Source: Aphanothece hegewaldii CCALA 016 (GTDB taxonomy: Bacteria > Cyanobacteriota > Cyanobacteriia > Cyanobacteriales > Microcystaceae). Taken from it: DNA of 64,000 bases. The position numbers were made by a program, and so were the translations under genes. Each line of letters opens with the position of its first letter. The first letter of the stretch is position 1. The stretch covers positions 1-64,000 of the forward strand of contig NZ_PXOH01000012.1 of assembly GCF_003007785.1 (NCBI RefSeq). The letters run 5' to 3'. The notes under the pieces are model-generated. The model ran no database searches. It saw only the letters and a program-made list of their open reading frames with translations, and was not told the origin of the DNA. Shown one piece after another: positions 17,668-26,837 of the stretch.

Positions 17668-18601
17668 TAGTATAATTTTAATCACTGGTTCTACGGGAAT
17701 GGTCGGCTCGGCACTTACTAAAATTTTAGATCAAAAATCATTTGATAACTTATTACTACCTAGTCGGAAAGAACTTGATTTAACTGACCAAAATCAAGTT
17801 AATGAATACTTTGATAAACATCGACCAGAATATGTATTGATGATTGCTGCTCAAGTAGGTGGTATTGCTGCAAATAAATCTGATCCAGTTGGTTTTCTGA
17901 GTAGTAACGCTCGAATACAACTCAATTTATTTGAGGCTTGTCATAAGTACGGTACTCATAAAAATTTATTTTTGGGAAGTTCCTGTATTTATCCCCGTGA
18001 ATGTCCGCAACCGATGAAAGAGGAATATTTACTTACAGGACTTCTAGAACCCACTAATGAAGGTTATGCGTTAGCAAAAATTATGGGTTTAAAACTAGCT
18101 CAGTATTACTATCAACAATACGGGATGCTAACAGTCTGCCCCATGCCTTGCAATATTTATGGAACAAACGATCATTTTGACCTTGAAAAATCTCATGTTC
18201 TTTCAGCTTTGGTTCGGCGATTTGTTGATGCAAAAGATGAATGTTTACCGTCCGTAACTTTGTGGGGAACTGGAATAGCTAAACGAGAATTTATTCATGT
18301 AGATGATGTAGCGCAAGCAATCATCTTTTTAATGGAGACTTTCGATAGTCCAGATCTCGTCAATTTGGGAACAGGTACAGACATCTCAATTTACGATTTA
18401 GCTTATTTAATTTCTCAAGAAGTTGGCTATCGAGGTGAAATTCACTGGGACGCTACGAAACCAGATGGAATGCTTCGTAAATGCCTAGACACTAGCCGAC
18501 TAAACGAACTAGGTTTTTATCCGAAAATTACTCTTGAAGAAGGGATAAAAAAAACGATTTTAGAATATCAACAACTAAAAAAGGAAGGTAAGGTAAGATG
18601 A
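17657..18601 (+). CDS. GDP-L-fucose synthase or GDP-colitose synthase
   Basis: The 314-residue extended SDR has the NADP motif GSTGMVGSA, LGSSCIYPR, and catalytic YxxxK as YALAK within PTNEGYALAKIMGLK. This matches the 3,5-epimerase/4-reductase Fcl (WcaG), which makes GDP-L-fucose from GDP-4-keto-6-deoxymannose. The homologous ColC makes GDP-L-colitose, and the next gene is a ColD-like dehydratase, so that product is possible. No gmd is in the window. The 3' end overlaps the next gene by four bases. Confidence 0.88.
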   Translation: MNTNSIILITGSTGMVGSALTKILDQKSFDNLLLPSRKELDLTDQNQVNEYFDKHRPEYVLMIAAQVGGIAANKSDPVGFLSSNARIQLNLFEACHKYGTHKNLFLGSSCIYPRECPQPMKEEYLLTGLLEPTNEGYALAKIMGLKLAQYYYQQYGMLTVCPMPCNIYGTNDHFDLEKSHVLSALVRRFVDAKDECLPSVTLWGTGIAKREFIHVDDVAQAIIFLMETFDSPDLVNLGTGTDISIYDLAYLISQEVGYRGEIHWDATKPDGMLRKCLDTSRLNELGFYPKITLEEGIKKTILEYQQLKKEGKVR

Positions 18602-19875
18602 GTAGCTTAAATAATGAAAGTACCCGAAAACTGGAAGGTGTTATCGAACTCCTTTTAGAGTCCTCTAGCCGAATTAATGAAGCAAAACCACGCCGTTACT
18701 GGTATCCTCTAAGTTTAGCAACTTACGGTGTGGATGAAATTATCGAGGCGATCGATTCAATGTGTAGTTTTCGGACGACTATGTGGGAAAAAACCCTACT
18801 TTTTGAACGTCGCTTCGCCGCTTATCAAAACTGTGCTGACTGTGTGATGGTCAATAGCGGTTCTTCAGCCGATTTACTGCTCACATTTCTCCTAACTAAT
18901 CCTTGTAATCCCCTTTTACAGCCTGGTGATGAAATTCTTGTGCCTATCGTCACGTGGCCAACACAGATTTGGTCAGCTATGATGGCGGGGTTGAAAGTTC
19001 GTTTTGTTGATGTCAGTCCAGAGACACTCAATATTGACGTTGACGATCTCGCGGCTAAGATTTCTCCCAAAACTAAAGCGATATTCCTCGTTCACTTGAT
19101 GGGTAATCCCTGCCCGATGGATCGAATCTTAGAAATCGCCACAGCCCACAATTTATTAATCATTGAAGACTGTTGTGAGGCATTGGGAGCAGAATGGGAC
19201 GGTATTAAAGTCGGTAACTTCGGCATAGGAGGTAGTTTCTCTTTTTTCTTCTCTCACCACATGACGACGATGGAAGGAGGAATGATTGCTTGTCCAAACG
19301 CGCTTACCGCCGATCACCTGAAAATACTGAGAGCGCATGGTTGGTTACGAAATGTGGATTTAGCACAACACGAAATAGCTGGCTACGATATCGATCCTCG
19401 TTATGCCTTTGTTAACTGGGGTTTTAATGTTCGCCCGACTGATCTTCAAGCTGGCTTCGGACTTCATCAGTTACAAAAACTCCCAATATTTAATCAAAGG
19501 AGAGAAGAATTAGCAAATCGATTTTTTAAGTTTATTGACGGGGAATTATTTCTCCAACGACCTCTCGTCAGCCCACGAGCGCGACCCTCTTGGTTTTCCT
19601 TACCTCTTTTGATCACATCCGACGCGCCTTTCTCTCGAAAAGAGATCACTATCTATCTCGAAAATCAGGGAGTAGAAACCCGTCCGATCGTTGCAGGAAA
19701 TATCGCCCGTCATCCAGTCGGTAAATTATTCGATGCTTTTGAGCAAGATACTTATCTTGGCGCGGACGCGATACATGAAAGAGGTTTCTATTTAGGACTA
19801 TCACCTTTTCATAGTGATGAAGATTTGAATAAGTTAATGGATTGTTTACAGCAGTTTCTAAGCAAGTATAAATAG
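18598..19875 (+). CDS. PLP-dependent sugar 3-dehydratase (ColD/E1-like, DegT family)
   Basis: This 425-residue DegT/DnrJ/EryC1/StrS-fold protein has the motif SFFFSHHMTTMEGG at about 215-228. The usual Schiff-base Lys is replaced by His (H220). That replacement marks the deoxysugar 3-dehydratases ColD and E1 rather than aminotransferases. The four-Cys iron-sulfur motif of E1 is not visible, which favours a ColD-like enzyme acting on GDP-4-keto-6-deoxymannose. Conserved IIEDCCEALGA and NWGFNVRPTDLQAG are present. It is tightly coupled to the Fcl/ColC-like gene. Confidence 0.8.
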   Translation: MSSLNNESTRKLEGVIELLLESSSRINEAKPRRYWYPLSLATYGVDEIIEAIDSMCSFRTTMWEKTLLFERRFAAYQNCADCVMVNSGSSADLLLTFLLTNPCNPLLQPGDEILVPIVTWPTQIWSAMMAGLKVRFVDVSPETLNIDVDDLAAKISPKTKAIFLVHLMGNPCPMDRILEIATAHNLLIIEDCCEALGAEWDGIKVGNFGIGGSFSFFFSHHMTTMEGGMIACPNALTADHLKILRAHGWLRNVDLAQHEIAGYDIDPRYAFVNWGFNVRPTDLQAGFGLHQLQKLPIFNQRREELANRFFKFIDGELFLQRPLVSPRARPSWFSLPLLITSDAPFSRKEITIYLENQGVETRPIVAGNIARHPVGKLFDAFEQDTYLGADAIHERGFYLGLSPFHSDEDLNKLMDCLQQFLSKYK

Positions 19876-19889
19876 GGCTAGTAAAACTA

Positions 19890-20768
19890 ATGATTATTGT
19901 TTCTCTGACGGGGGGTTTAGGAAACCAGATGTTTCAATATGCTACGGCTAGAAGACTAGCGGAGAAACATTCTACTATTCTCAAGCTTGATGTCACTGGT
20001 TTTGAAAGTTACAAACTCCATCGCTATAGTTTGCACTGTTTTAATATTTGGGAATATTTAGCTACTCAAGTGGAAATCGAGGAGTATCTACATAACAGAC
20101 CAAGCTATTTATCTACAATATTAGAACTAGTCAGAATCAGCCCCAAGAAAAAAAGCTCTAACACAGTTTACAAAGAAACAGCTTTTAATTTTGATTCCGT
20201 AATTCTTGAAGCTTCTAATAATAGCTATTTACAGGGATACTGGCAATCAGATAAATATTTTGAGGATATAGAAGATGTTTTAAGACGTGAGTTTACATTT
20301 AAGTATCCTCAAGATCATAAAAATCGGGAAATTAGTCAGTTAATTCAAGATACTGTTTCAGTCTCCTTACATATTCGACGAACAGATTATGTAACCAATC
20401 CGTCAGCATACGCGGTTCATGGGGTATGTGATTTAGATTATTATGAGCGTTGTATTAATTATATTGCAGAGAAAATTAATAATCCTTATTTTTTTATTTT
20501 CTCTGACGATCCTGATTGGGCAAAAGAAAACATAAAAATTAATTTCCCTACAATTATAATCGCTCACAATAATGCTTCTAAAAATTATGAAGATTTAAGA
20601 TTAATGAGTCAGTGCCAACATAATATCATAGCGAACAGTACTTTTAGCTGGTGGGGGGCATGGCTAAATGATAATCCCGATAAAATTGTCTGCACTCCTC
20701 GGCAGTGGTTCAACGATAGTTATAGAGATACAACAGATTTAATTCCTGATACATGGCTTACGCTTTAA
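19890..20768 (+). CDS. glycosyltransferase family 11 (alpha-1,2-fucosyltransferase type)
   Basis: The 292-residue protein begins with GGLGNQMFQYATARRLA, carries SLHIRRTDYV (the HxRRxD motif that binds GDP) and ends with ANSTFSWWGAWL. All are diagnostic of GT11. It transfers L-fucose, or colitose in some relatives, from the GDP-sugar. Its position next to the Fcl-like and dehydratase genes links donor synthesis and transfer. Confidence 0.92.
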   Translation: MIIVSLTGGLGNQMFQYATARRLAEKHSTILKLDVTGFESYKLHRYSLHCFNIWEYLATQVEIEEYLHNRPSYLSTILELVRISPKKKSSNTVYKETAFNFDSVILEASNNSYLQGYWQSDKYFEDIEDVLRREFTFKYPQDHKNREISQLIQDTVSVSLHIRRTDYVTNPSAYAVHGVCDLDYYERCINYIAEKINNPYFFIFSDDPDWAKENIKINFPTIIIAHNNASKNYEDLRLMSQCQHNIIANSTFSWWGAWLNDNPDKIVCTPRQWFNDSYRDTTDLIPDTWLTL

Positions 20769-20797
20769 GTCATTAATTACTTAATTATATTTATTTG

Positions 20798-21796
20798 ATG
20801 ATGAACCCAGAAATTACTATTTTAATGTCTGTGTATAATGAGGAGGAATACCTTCAAAAAGCAATAAATAGTATTTTAAATCAAACTTTTACAAATTTTG
20901 AATTTATTATTATTGATGACGGCTCAATTGATGATTCGCTAAAGGATATTCGTTCATTTTCTGATACAAGGATTAAGGTAATCTCTAATAAAAAAAATTT
21001 AGGTTTAGCCGATTCTTTAAATAAAGGGATTACTCTAGCAACAGGTAAATATATTGCTCGTATGGATGCTGATGATATTGCTCACAGCAATCGTTTAGCT
21101 ATACAATTTAATTTTTTAGAAAAACATCCAGAAGTAGGAATTCTTGGAAGCTTTTGCCAGTTGTTTGATGATAAATCAGATAAAATAGGAGTTTTTCTTG
21201 TTCCTATTTTTGATTTAGCCATTCGCTGGACTAGCCTTTTAAACTGTCCTTTCGCTCATCCTTCTGTCATGATGAGACGGCATTTACTTATTGAACATAA
21301 CTTAAGGTATGATGGACAATTTAAAGCTACAGAAGATTATAATTTGTGGACTGAATTACTAAAATACACTAAAAGCTTCAATCTTAATTACCCATTAGTT
21401 CGTTATAGACTGCGAAATGGGATTACTAATAGTAAACGTCAACAACAGTTAAAAGAACATGACTTTATTGCTCATCGAACTATCCGCACAACACTTCCAG
21501 ATTTTTCAATCACTCCTGAACAAGTAACCCTAATGAGGTCGTTACTGATCACCGAGAATTTTTTTGACGAAACGGGAATCTTAAAAGTAGATAAACTTAA
21601 AGAAGCGATCGCCATCTACTTATCTATGCTCTCCGCTTTTCTTAACACCTACGCCACTCATCCCGAAAAAAATCGCTTAAAACGTCAAGAAATCCACAAA
21701 ATCACCCGATTATTATTGAGACTTTCTAAACGATCTGGATTTAATAATGTACTCGCCCCCCACCTCCAACAGTTAACTCAACTATTGTGGAGATAA
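20798..21796 (+). CDS. family 2 glycosyltransferase
   Basis: The GT-A fold protein (about 332 residues) has ITILMSVYNEEEYLQKAINS, FIIIDDGSIDDS and the metal-binding ARMDADDIAH. The acceptor-side ATEDYNLWTEL carries the usual ED. ATGs at 20798 and 20801 are equivalent starts. It probably adds one sugar to the repeat unit of the exported glycan; the sugar is unknown. Confidence 0.88.
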   Translation: MMNPEITILMSVYNEEEYLQKAINSILNQTFTNFEFIIIDDGSIDDSLKDIRSFSDTRIKVISNKKNLGLADSLNKGITLATGKYIARMDADDIAHSNRLAIQFNFLEKHPEVGILGSFCQLFDDKSDKIGVFLVPIFDLAIRWTSLLNCPFAHPSVMMRRHLLIEHNLRYDGQFKATEDYNLWTELLKYTKSFNLNYPLVRYRLRNGITNSKRQQQLKEHDFIAHRTIRTTLPDFSITPEQVTLMRSLLITENFFDETGILKVDKLKEAIAIYLSMLSAFLNTYATHPEKNRLKRQEIHKITRLLLRLSKRSGFNNVLAPHLQQLTQLLWR

Positions 21797-21802
21797 AATC
21801 TT

Positions 21803-23146
21803 ATGAAAATTCTACAAGTTAGCACAGAGGATATTGGAGGAGGTGCAGAGAAAATTGCTTGGACTCTGCACGAAGGCTATCGAGCGAGAGAACGAACAGC
21901 ATGGTTAGCCGTAGGACGAAAAAAATCTGATCGCTTAGACATACTACCCATCCCTAACCGCGAACATCGCCATTTATGGACACGATTCTGCTACGCAATA
22001 GCTGATTCTCTATATCCTGTTACTGAAAAACATCGCGCAATTGCCAAAGTACACGGCCTTATCAAAGGCATTGGCCAACCTGCTACATGGTTCACACGAC
22101 AACGGGGTCAAGAGAATTTTGATTTTCCTGCTACCGATCAACTTCTCGATCTTCCACCAGAAAAACCCGATATCGTTCATTGTCATAATTTACATGGAGA
22201 GTATTTTGATTTGCGGGTTTTATCGTGGCTTTCTCGTCAAGTCCCCCTCTTCTTAACCCTTCATGATGCTTGGTTACTGAGTGGACATTGCGCCCATTCT
22301 TTTGAGTGCGATCGCTGGAAAATTGGCTGTGGACAATGCCCTGATCTACAGATTGCTCCCGCTATCAAACGCGACGCGACTGCCTACAACTGGCAGAGGA
22401 AACGAGAGATTTATCGTCAAAGCCAGTTATATGTTGCCACACCCTCACAATGGCTAATGGATAAAGTACAACAGTCCATCTTAGTAGAGGGTATTATCGA
22501 AAGTAGAGTCATTCCAAACGGTATAGATTTAGATATCTTTCATCCCACAGAAAAAAACCGTGTCCGTAGTGAATTAGGCTTACCCATAGACTCAAAAATT
22601 ATTCTTTTTACCGCCAACGGTATTCGTCAAAATCCCTGGAAAGATTATCAAACAATGCAGACAGCAATAGAGATAGTTGCTAAACAAATGCCAGACCAAG
22701 CAATTATTTTTCTCGCGCTAGGAGAGAATAGTCCACCCGAAAATATCGGTTCAGCACAAATTCAATTTGTACCTTATCAAAAAGATCCCTCTGTAATCGC
22801 AAAATACTATCAATCAGTCGATCTATACATTCATGCTGCAAAAGCGGAAACTTTTGGATTAGTCATAACTGAAGCTTTCGCTTGTGGTACTCCTGTAGTA
22901 GCAACAAAAGTAGGAGGTATTCCAGAACAGATTGAGGAAGGAAAAAACGGTTTTCTTGTTCCAGTAGGAGATGCTATTACAATGGCGAACTCGATACGAA
23001 GAATACTAGAAAACTCTGATTTACAGCAATCCATGAGCCAAGAAGCATCATTCAAAGCACGACAAAACTATGGCTTACAAAGAATGATTGACGAGTATTT
23101 ACAATGGTATCAAAATATGTTGCAATCAAAAAATTACCTTTTTTAA
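21803..23146 (+). CDS. family 4 glycosyltransferase
   Basis: The 447-residue GT-B protein begins KILQVSTEDIGGGAEKIAWT and has the C-terminal donor-site motif HAAKAETFGLVITEAFACGT with EX7E spacing. It contains a Cys-rich patch (CAHSFECDRWKIGCGQCPD) also seen in related cyanobacterial glycosyltransferases. It lies six bases after the previous gene. Its GC content and codon use are closer to the host core than those of the genes at 16-17.6 kb. Confidence 0.9.
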   Translation: MKILQVSTEDIGGGAEKIAWTLHEGYRARERTAWLAVGRKKSDRLDILPIPNREHRHLWTRFCYAIADSLYPVTEKHRAIAKVHGLIKGIGQPATWFTRQRGQENFDFPATDQLLDLPPEKPDIVHCHNLHGEYFDLRVLSWLSRQVPLFLTLHDAWLLSGHCAHSFECDRWKIGCGQCPDLQIAPAIKRDATAYNWQRKREIYRQSQLYVATPSQWLMDKVQQSILVEGIIESRVIPNGIDLDIFHPTEKNRVRSELGLPIDSKIILFTANGIRQNPWKDYQTMQTAIEIVAKQMPDQAIIFLALGENSPPENIGSAQIQFVPYQKDPSVIAKYYQSVDLYIHAAKAETFGLVITEAFACGTPVVATKVGGIPEQIEEGKNGFLVPVGDAITMANSIRRILENSDLQQSMSQEASFKARQNYGLQRMIDEYLQWYQNMLQSKNYLF

Positions 23147-23180
23147 TAAAGAATATTTTAACACATTTAGATATTTCACT

Positions 23181-23915
23181 ATGCTATTAACCATAATTAC
23201 TATTACGAAAAACGATTTTGAAGGACTAGAAAAAACACTAAAAAGTACCCAAAATCTTAGAGAAGAATATTCAGTGGAACACTTGATTATAGATAGTAGT
23301 GAGAGTTCAATTCAAACAAAAATTAAACTTTTTTCTGAACAAGTTAATACTAAATACTTCTTTCAAAAACCTCAAGGAATCTCAGCCGCTTTTAATTATG
23401 GTTTATCAAAAGCAGAAGGACGTTGGGTATGGTTTTTGAACAGTGGAGATAAATTACATTCAGACCTAAATATAGATCTTTTTATACAAATTTTACAAAA
23501 CTCTCTAGCCAAAGTTATTATTTTTGATATTGAATATGAAAAAAATAAATTCTCTCAACGTCCATCATTACCTTATTTGTGGCCACCAGTTTTTAATTGG
23601 ATTTCTCATCCTGGAACAATAATAAATAAAAATTTACTTCAGCAAGTTAAAGGTTTTGACGAAGATTTCAAAATTGCTATGGATGGAGAATTATGGCTTC
23701 GCCTGTTGAGTCAAGATATCCGTACAGATTTAGTTTCTATCGTCATTACTGATTTTCAAGAAGGAGGATTATCCAGTAACTTATCTAATACTGCATTAGA
23801 AGTGAAAAAAATTATCGCAACTCATAAATTCTTACTTTTGAAACATTGGCTACTCAATGGCTTGATGATCATTAAAGCTTGGATAGCGTACACTAAAATT
23901 AGTAAGCGAAGCTAA
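23181..23915 (+). CDS. family 2 glycosyltransferase
   Basis: The 244-residue protein reads LTIITITKNDFEGLEKTLKS, EHLIIDSSES, GISAAFNYGLSKAEGRWVWF and LNSGDKLH, a WcaA-like GT2 in which SGD replaces the usual DxD. The ATG at 23181 is preferred; upstream residues overlap the previous gene and lack family sequence. It belongs to the same operon. Confidence 0.85.
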   Translation: MLLTIITITKNDFEGLEKTLKSTQNLREEYSVEHLIIDSSESSIQTKIKLFSEQVNTKYFFQKPQGISAAFNYGLSKAEGRWVWFLNSGDKLHSDLNIDLFIQILQNSLAKVIIFDIEYEKNKFSQRPSLPYLWPPVFNWISHPGTIINKNLLQQVKGFDEDFKIAMDGELWLRLLSQDIRTDLVSIVITDFQEGGLSSNLSNTALEVKKIIATHKFLLLKHWLLNGLMIIKAWIAYTKISKRS

Positions 23916-23939
23916 CCAACTAATATTATAATTAATCCG

Positions 23940-25088
23940 ATGTTAAAAATTTTATTTGTCACTACCACAACAAGACCGACAGGCGCCGAAAAAACCTTAT
24001 TTAATCTAATACATAATCTTGATAGAGAAAAATTTAAACCTATTGGCATAGTGTGTCGTTTTTCAGGACAACTAGAACCTGCTTATCCTCCCGATATATC
24101 AATTTATAGTTTTGATAAATATCTAAATCAATTTACTACTTTAATAAGTCTAGCAAAATCTAAGCTATTAGGAAAAAATTATTATGAGAATTTTCTTGAC
24201 GAGATTCATAAACGTCTTAAGCCAGATATTTGGTACATTAATAGTATTATTCAACCTGAAGCGATACGTTATGCTCAGGAACATCAAATTCCTTGTATCG
24301 TTCATTGTCATGAAGTAGAGCAAATGCTTGAAAGAATCGAAAGCAAAGATGTAGAAAGATTAATAACTTATCCGTTAGGAATTATTGCTTGCTCTGAAAA
24401 TTCAGCCAGAATGTTATCAATATTAGGTAGAGAAAATAACTTAGAAGTTTGTTTTCCTTGTCTCAATATAGAAAAAATTACTCTTGATAATAGTAAATCA
24501 AAAAAAATCAGAGAATTACTTCAAATTGATAATTCGACTTTTGTTTGGGCGATGTCTGGGTCAACTGATTATAATAAAAATCCAGTACGTTTTGTAGAAA
24601 TAGCCCATCACCTAAATACTTTATATCCTGATACTCGTTTTATCTGGTTAGGTAACAATTCTCTATCTGGTCTTGACACTTATGCTAAACAATATGCAAA
24701 ATTCCTAAAAATTAGTGATAAAATTATCTGGACTGGCGTGTTAACTGGTGATAAATACTATAATTATTTACAAATAGCTGATGCTTTTGTTTTAACTTCT
24801 TCTAAAGAATCTTTTTCTCTAGTAACAATTGAAGCTTTGTATATGGGTAAACCTGTTGTATCTTATGATTGTGGAGGAACGAGAGAGATTATTTCTAAAG
24901 GAATGGGTCATATCGTAGAGTCTGGGCATATATCCGATATAGTAGAAAAAATGATTCAAGTAATGTCAAATCCTAAAAATTATAAATTTTCTTGTATAGA
25001 TATATTAAGTAAGTACAACTTACAACAACAGTCAAAAAAATGGAATAAAATTTTATTGGACTACTTCTACAAGCAAAAGAATGTATAA
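23940..25088 (+). CDS. family 4 glycosyltransferase
   Basis: The 382-residue GT-B protein starts LKILFVTTTTRPTGAEKTLF and has the donor-binding region FVLTSSKESFSLVTIEALYM and PVVSYDCGGTREI. It overlaps the next gene by eight bases. Very AT-rich. The sugar specificity cannot be read from sequence. Confidence 0.88.
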   Translation: MLKILFVTTTTRPTGAEKTLFNLIHNLDREKFKPIGIVCRFSGQLEPAYPPDISIYSFDKYLNQFTTLISLAKSKLLGKNYYENFLDEIHKRLKPDIWYINSIIQPEAIRYAQEHQIPCIVHCHEVEQMLERIESKDVERLITYPLGIIACSENSARMLSILGRENNLEVCFPCLNIEKITLDNSKSKKIRELLQIDNSTFVWAMSGSTDYNKNPVRFVEIAHHLNTLYPDTRFIWLGNNSLSGLDTYAKQYAKFLKISDKIIWTGVLTGDKYYNYLQIADAFVLTSSKESFSLVTIEALYMGKPVVSYDCGGTREIISKGMGHIVESGHISDIVEKMIQVMSNPKNYKFSCIDILSKYNLQQQSKKWNKILLDYFYKQKNV

Positions 25089-26004
25089 AATTTTAGCTTA
25101 TATTACCGCTTACAAAGACAGAGAATCTATTGATAGGTGTATTTTATCTATCAAAAATCAAAGTTTTTCGGTGGATAATATCTTTGTAGTAGATAACTCT
25201 CCTCAATGCTTGTTATCCAAAAAATTAGATGAAAAATTAATTATTAAAAGTTATCCAGAAAACATTGGAATCTCTAGAGGATTAAAAATCGGATTACAAT
25301 GGGCGATCGCTCATCAATATAACTTTCTCTGGACATTCGATCAAGATAGTCAACCTGACCCAGATACATTAGAAAAATTATTAGAAACTTATAACTTAAT
25401 CGATACACGAAAAAATATCGGAATCATCGCACCTTTACCAGTTGATAAAATTACGGGACAAGAATGGCACGGAATCAATTTTGATGGCTACCGATTTCGA
25501 GAGAATGTTAATCATGAACTAACAGAAAGCTATTATTATTGTGACTCTGTAATTACATCAGGATCATTAATTTCAATTGCTGCGGCTAAACAAGTACCCT
25601 TACCCAATGAAAACTTTTTTATTGATGCAGTTGATTGGGAATACTGCTGGAAGTTCCGACAGGAAGGTTTTGATATAGTCGTTGCTAAAGACATTACATT
25701 AAATCATCGCTTTGGCAACTCTAAACAAATTAAAATTTTTCCTTTTAAAAAATTAATTACTATCTACAACTATTCACCTTTACGTTATTATTACATTCAT
25801 CGAAATTATACTTATTTAGAAACCCGTCTAGCCAATAAAAACAATAAACTCATTTTTTCAATTCTTCGGCGTTTACAATTTCTTCTAATTTTGACGATTA
25901 AAATTGCTCTTTTTGAACATGACTTAACCCTGTTAAAACTTTGGGCTTGCCTACGTGGGACTTATGACGGTTTTCGAGGAGAATTAGGTAAATCTTGGCA
26001 GTAA
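25081..26004 (+). CDS. family 2 glycosyltransferase, rhamnosyltransferase-like
   Basis: The 307-residue protein has YITAYKDRESIDRCILSIKN, NIGISRGLKIGLQWAI, the metal site WTFDQDSQPDPDTLEKL and FFIDAVDWEYCWK. These fit the RfbF/RfbN-type GT2 group, which often transfers L-rhamnose. It is the last rightward glycosyltransferase, and a higBA pair follows after 115 bases. Confidence 0.85.
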   Translation: MYKILAYITAYKDRESIDRCILSIKNQSFSVDNIFVVDNSPQCLLSKKLDEKLIIKSYPENIGISRGLKIGLQWAIAHQYNFLWTFDQDSQPDPDTLEKLLETYNLIDTRKNIGIIAPLPVDKITGQEWHGINFDGYRFRENVNHELTESYYYCDSVITSGSLISIAAAKQVPLPNENFFIDAVDWEYCWKFRQEGFDIVVAKDITLNHRFGNSKQIKIFPFKKLITIYNYSPLRYYYIHRNYTYLETRLANKNNKLIFSILRRLQFLLILTIKIALFEHDLTLLKLWACLRGTYDGFRGELGKSWQ

Positions 26005-26119
26005 TTTTCATCAATAAAGTAAATTTTTCTTGAAAATCAGTGTAATTTTCTCTCATTTGATTTAAAAACCGACTAAAATGGTGTTGGCTCCATATGGTTT
26101 TAGATACATAATTTAGATT

Positions 26120-26482
26120 ATGGGATGGGAAGTTTTATTCCATGACAAATTTGTGCTAAAGTTCGATGAGCTTTCTGAAGAAGTTCAAGACGAACTGTTA
26201 GCCTATGCAAGACTGTTAGAAACATATGGGCTTAACCTCCAAAGACCTCATGCTGATACACTTAATGGTTCTCGTCATGCCAATATGAAAGAACTTCGTT
26301 TTAAAGCTGATGATGGAGTGTGGCGTGTAGCATTTGCTTTTGACCCAAAACGGCAAGCGATCGTACTTGTAGCAGGTAACAAGGCAGGAGTTAAAGAAAA
26401 ACGCTTTTACAAGCAACTTATACTCAAAGCTGATCAAAGATTTGATTCTCATCTTGAAAAATTGAAGCAGACAGGAGAATAA
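26120..26482 (+). CDS. HigB/RelE-type toxin
   Basis: The 120-residue protein matches the Gp49/HigB group: LSEEVQDELLAYARLLETYG, MKELRFKADDGVWRVAFAFD, VLVAGNKAGVKEKRFYKQLI. These are ribosome-dependent mRNA nucleases. The toxin precedes the antitoxin, the order typical of higBA. The gap to the antitoxin is four bases. Confidence 0.88.
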   Translation: MGWEVLFHDKFVLKFDELSEEVQDELLAYARLLETYGLNLQRPHADTLNGSRHANMKELRFKADDGVWRVAFAFDPKRQAIVLVAGNKAGVKEKRFYKQLILKADQRFDSHLEKLKQTGE

Positions 26483-26486
26483 AATT

Positions 26487-26837
26487 ATGGCTAAGAAACT
26501 AGCTCAAATCATGGAACAAATTCCTCTTGAACGTCGCAAGAAAATTGAAGCACGAGCTAAAGAACTGATAGCTGAACAAATGACACTTAGAGATCTTAGA
26601 AAAGCGCGAGAGTTAACACAGGAGCGCATGGCAGATCTTTTAAAAATTCGTCAAGATAGTGTTTCAAGAATCGAAAAGCGTACCGATCTTCTGATTTCTA
26701 CACTTCGTAGCTATATTGAAGCGATGGGAGGAGATCTTCAACTAATTGTAAAATTTCCAGATCGACCATCTGTTATCATAACTGGATTAGCCGAACTTGA
26801 AGAGCAAGCTATAGATAATGATCTTAAAAAAGACTAA
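26487..26837 (+). CDS. HigA-type XRE antitoxin
   Basis: The 116-residue protein has a helix-turn-helix domain at about 35-85 (LRKARELTQERMADLLKIRQ, then DSVSRIEKRTD) preceded by a helical arm. It should bind the higBA promoter and neutralise HigB. Its 3' end overlaps the convergent glycosyltransferase gene by 14 bases. Confidence 0.88.
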   Translation: MAKKLAQIMEQIPLERRKKIEARAKELIAEQMTLRDLRKARELTQERMADLLKIRQDSVSRIEKRTDLLISTLRSYIEAMGGDLQLIVKFPDRPSVIITGLAELEEQAIDNDLKKD

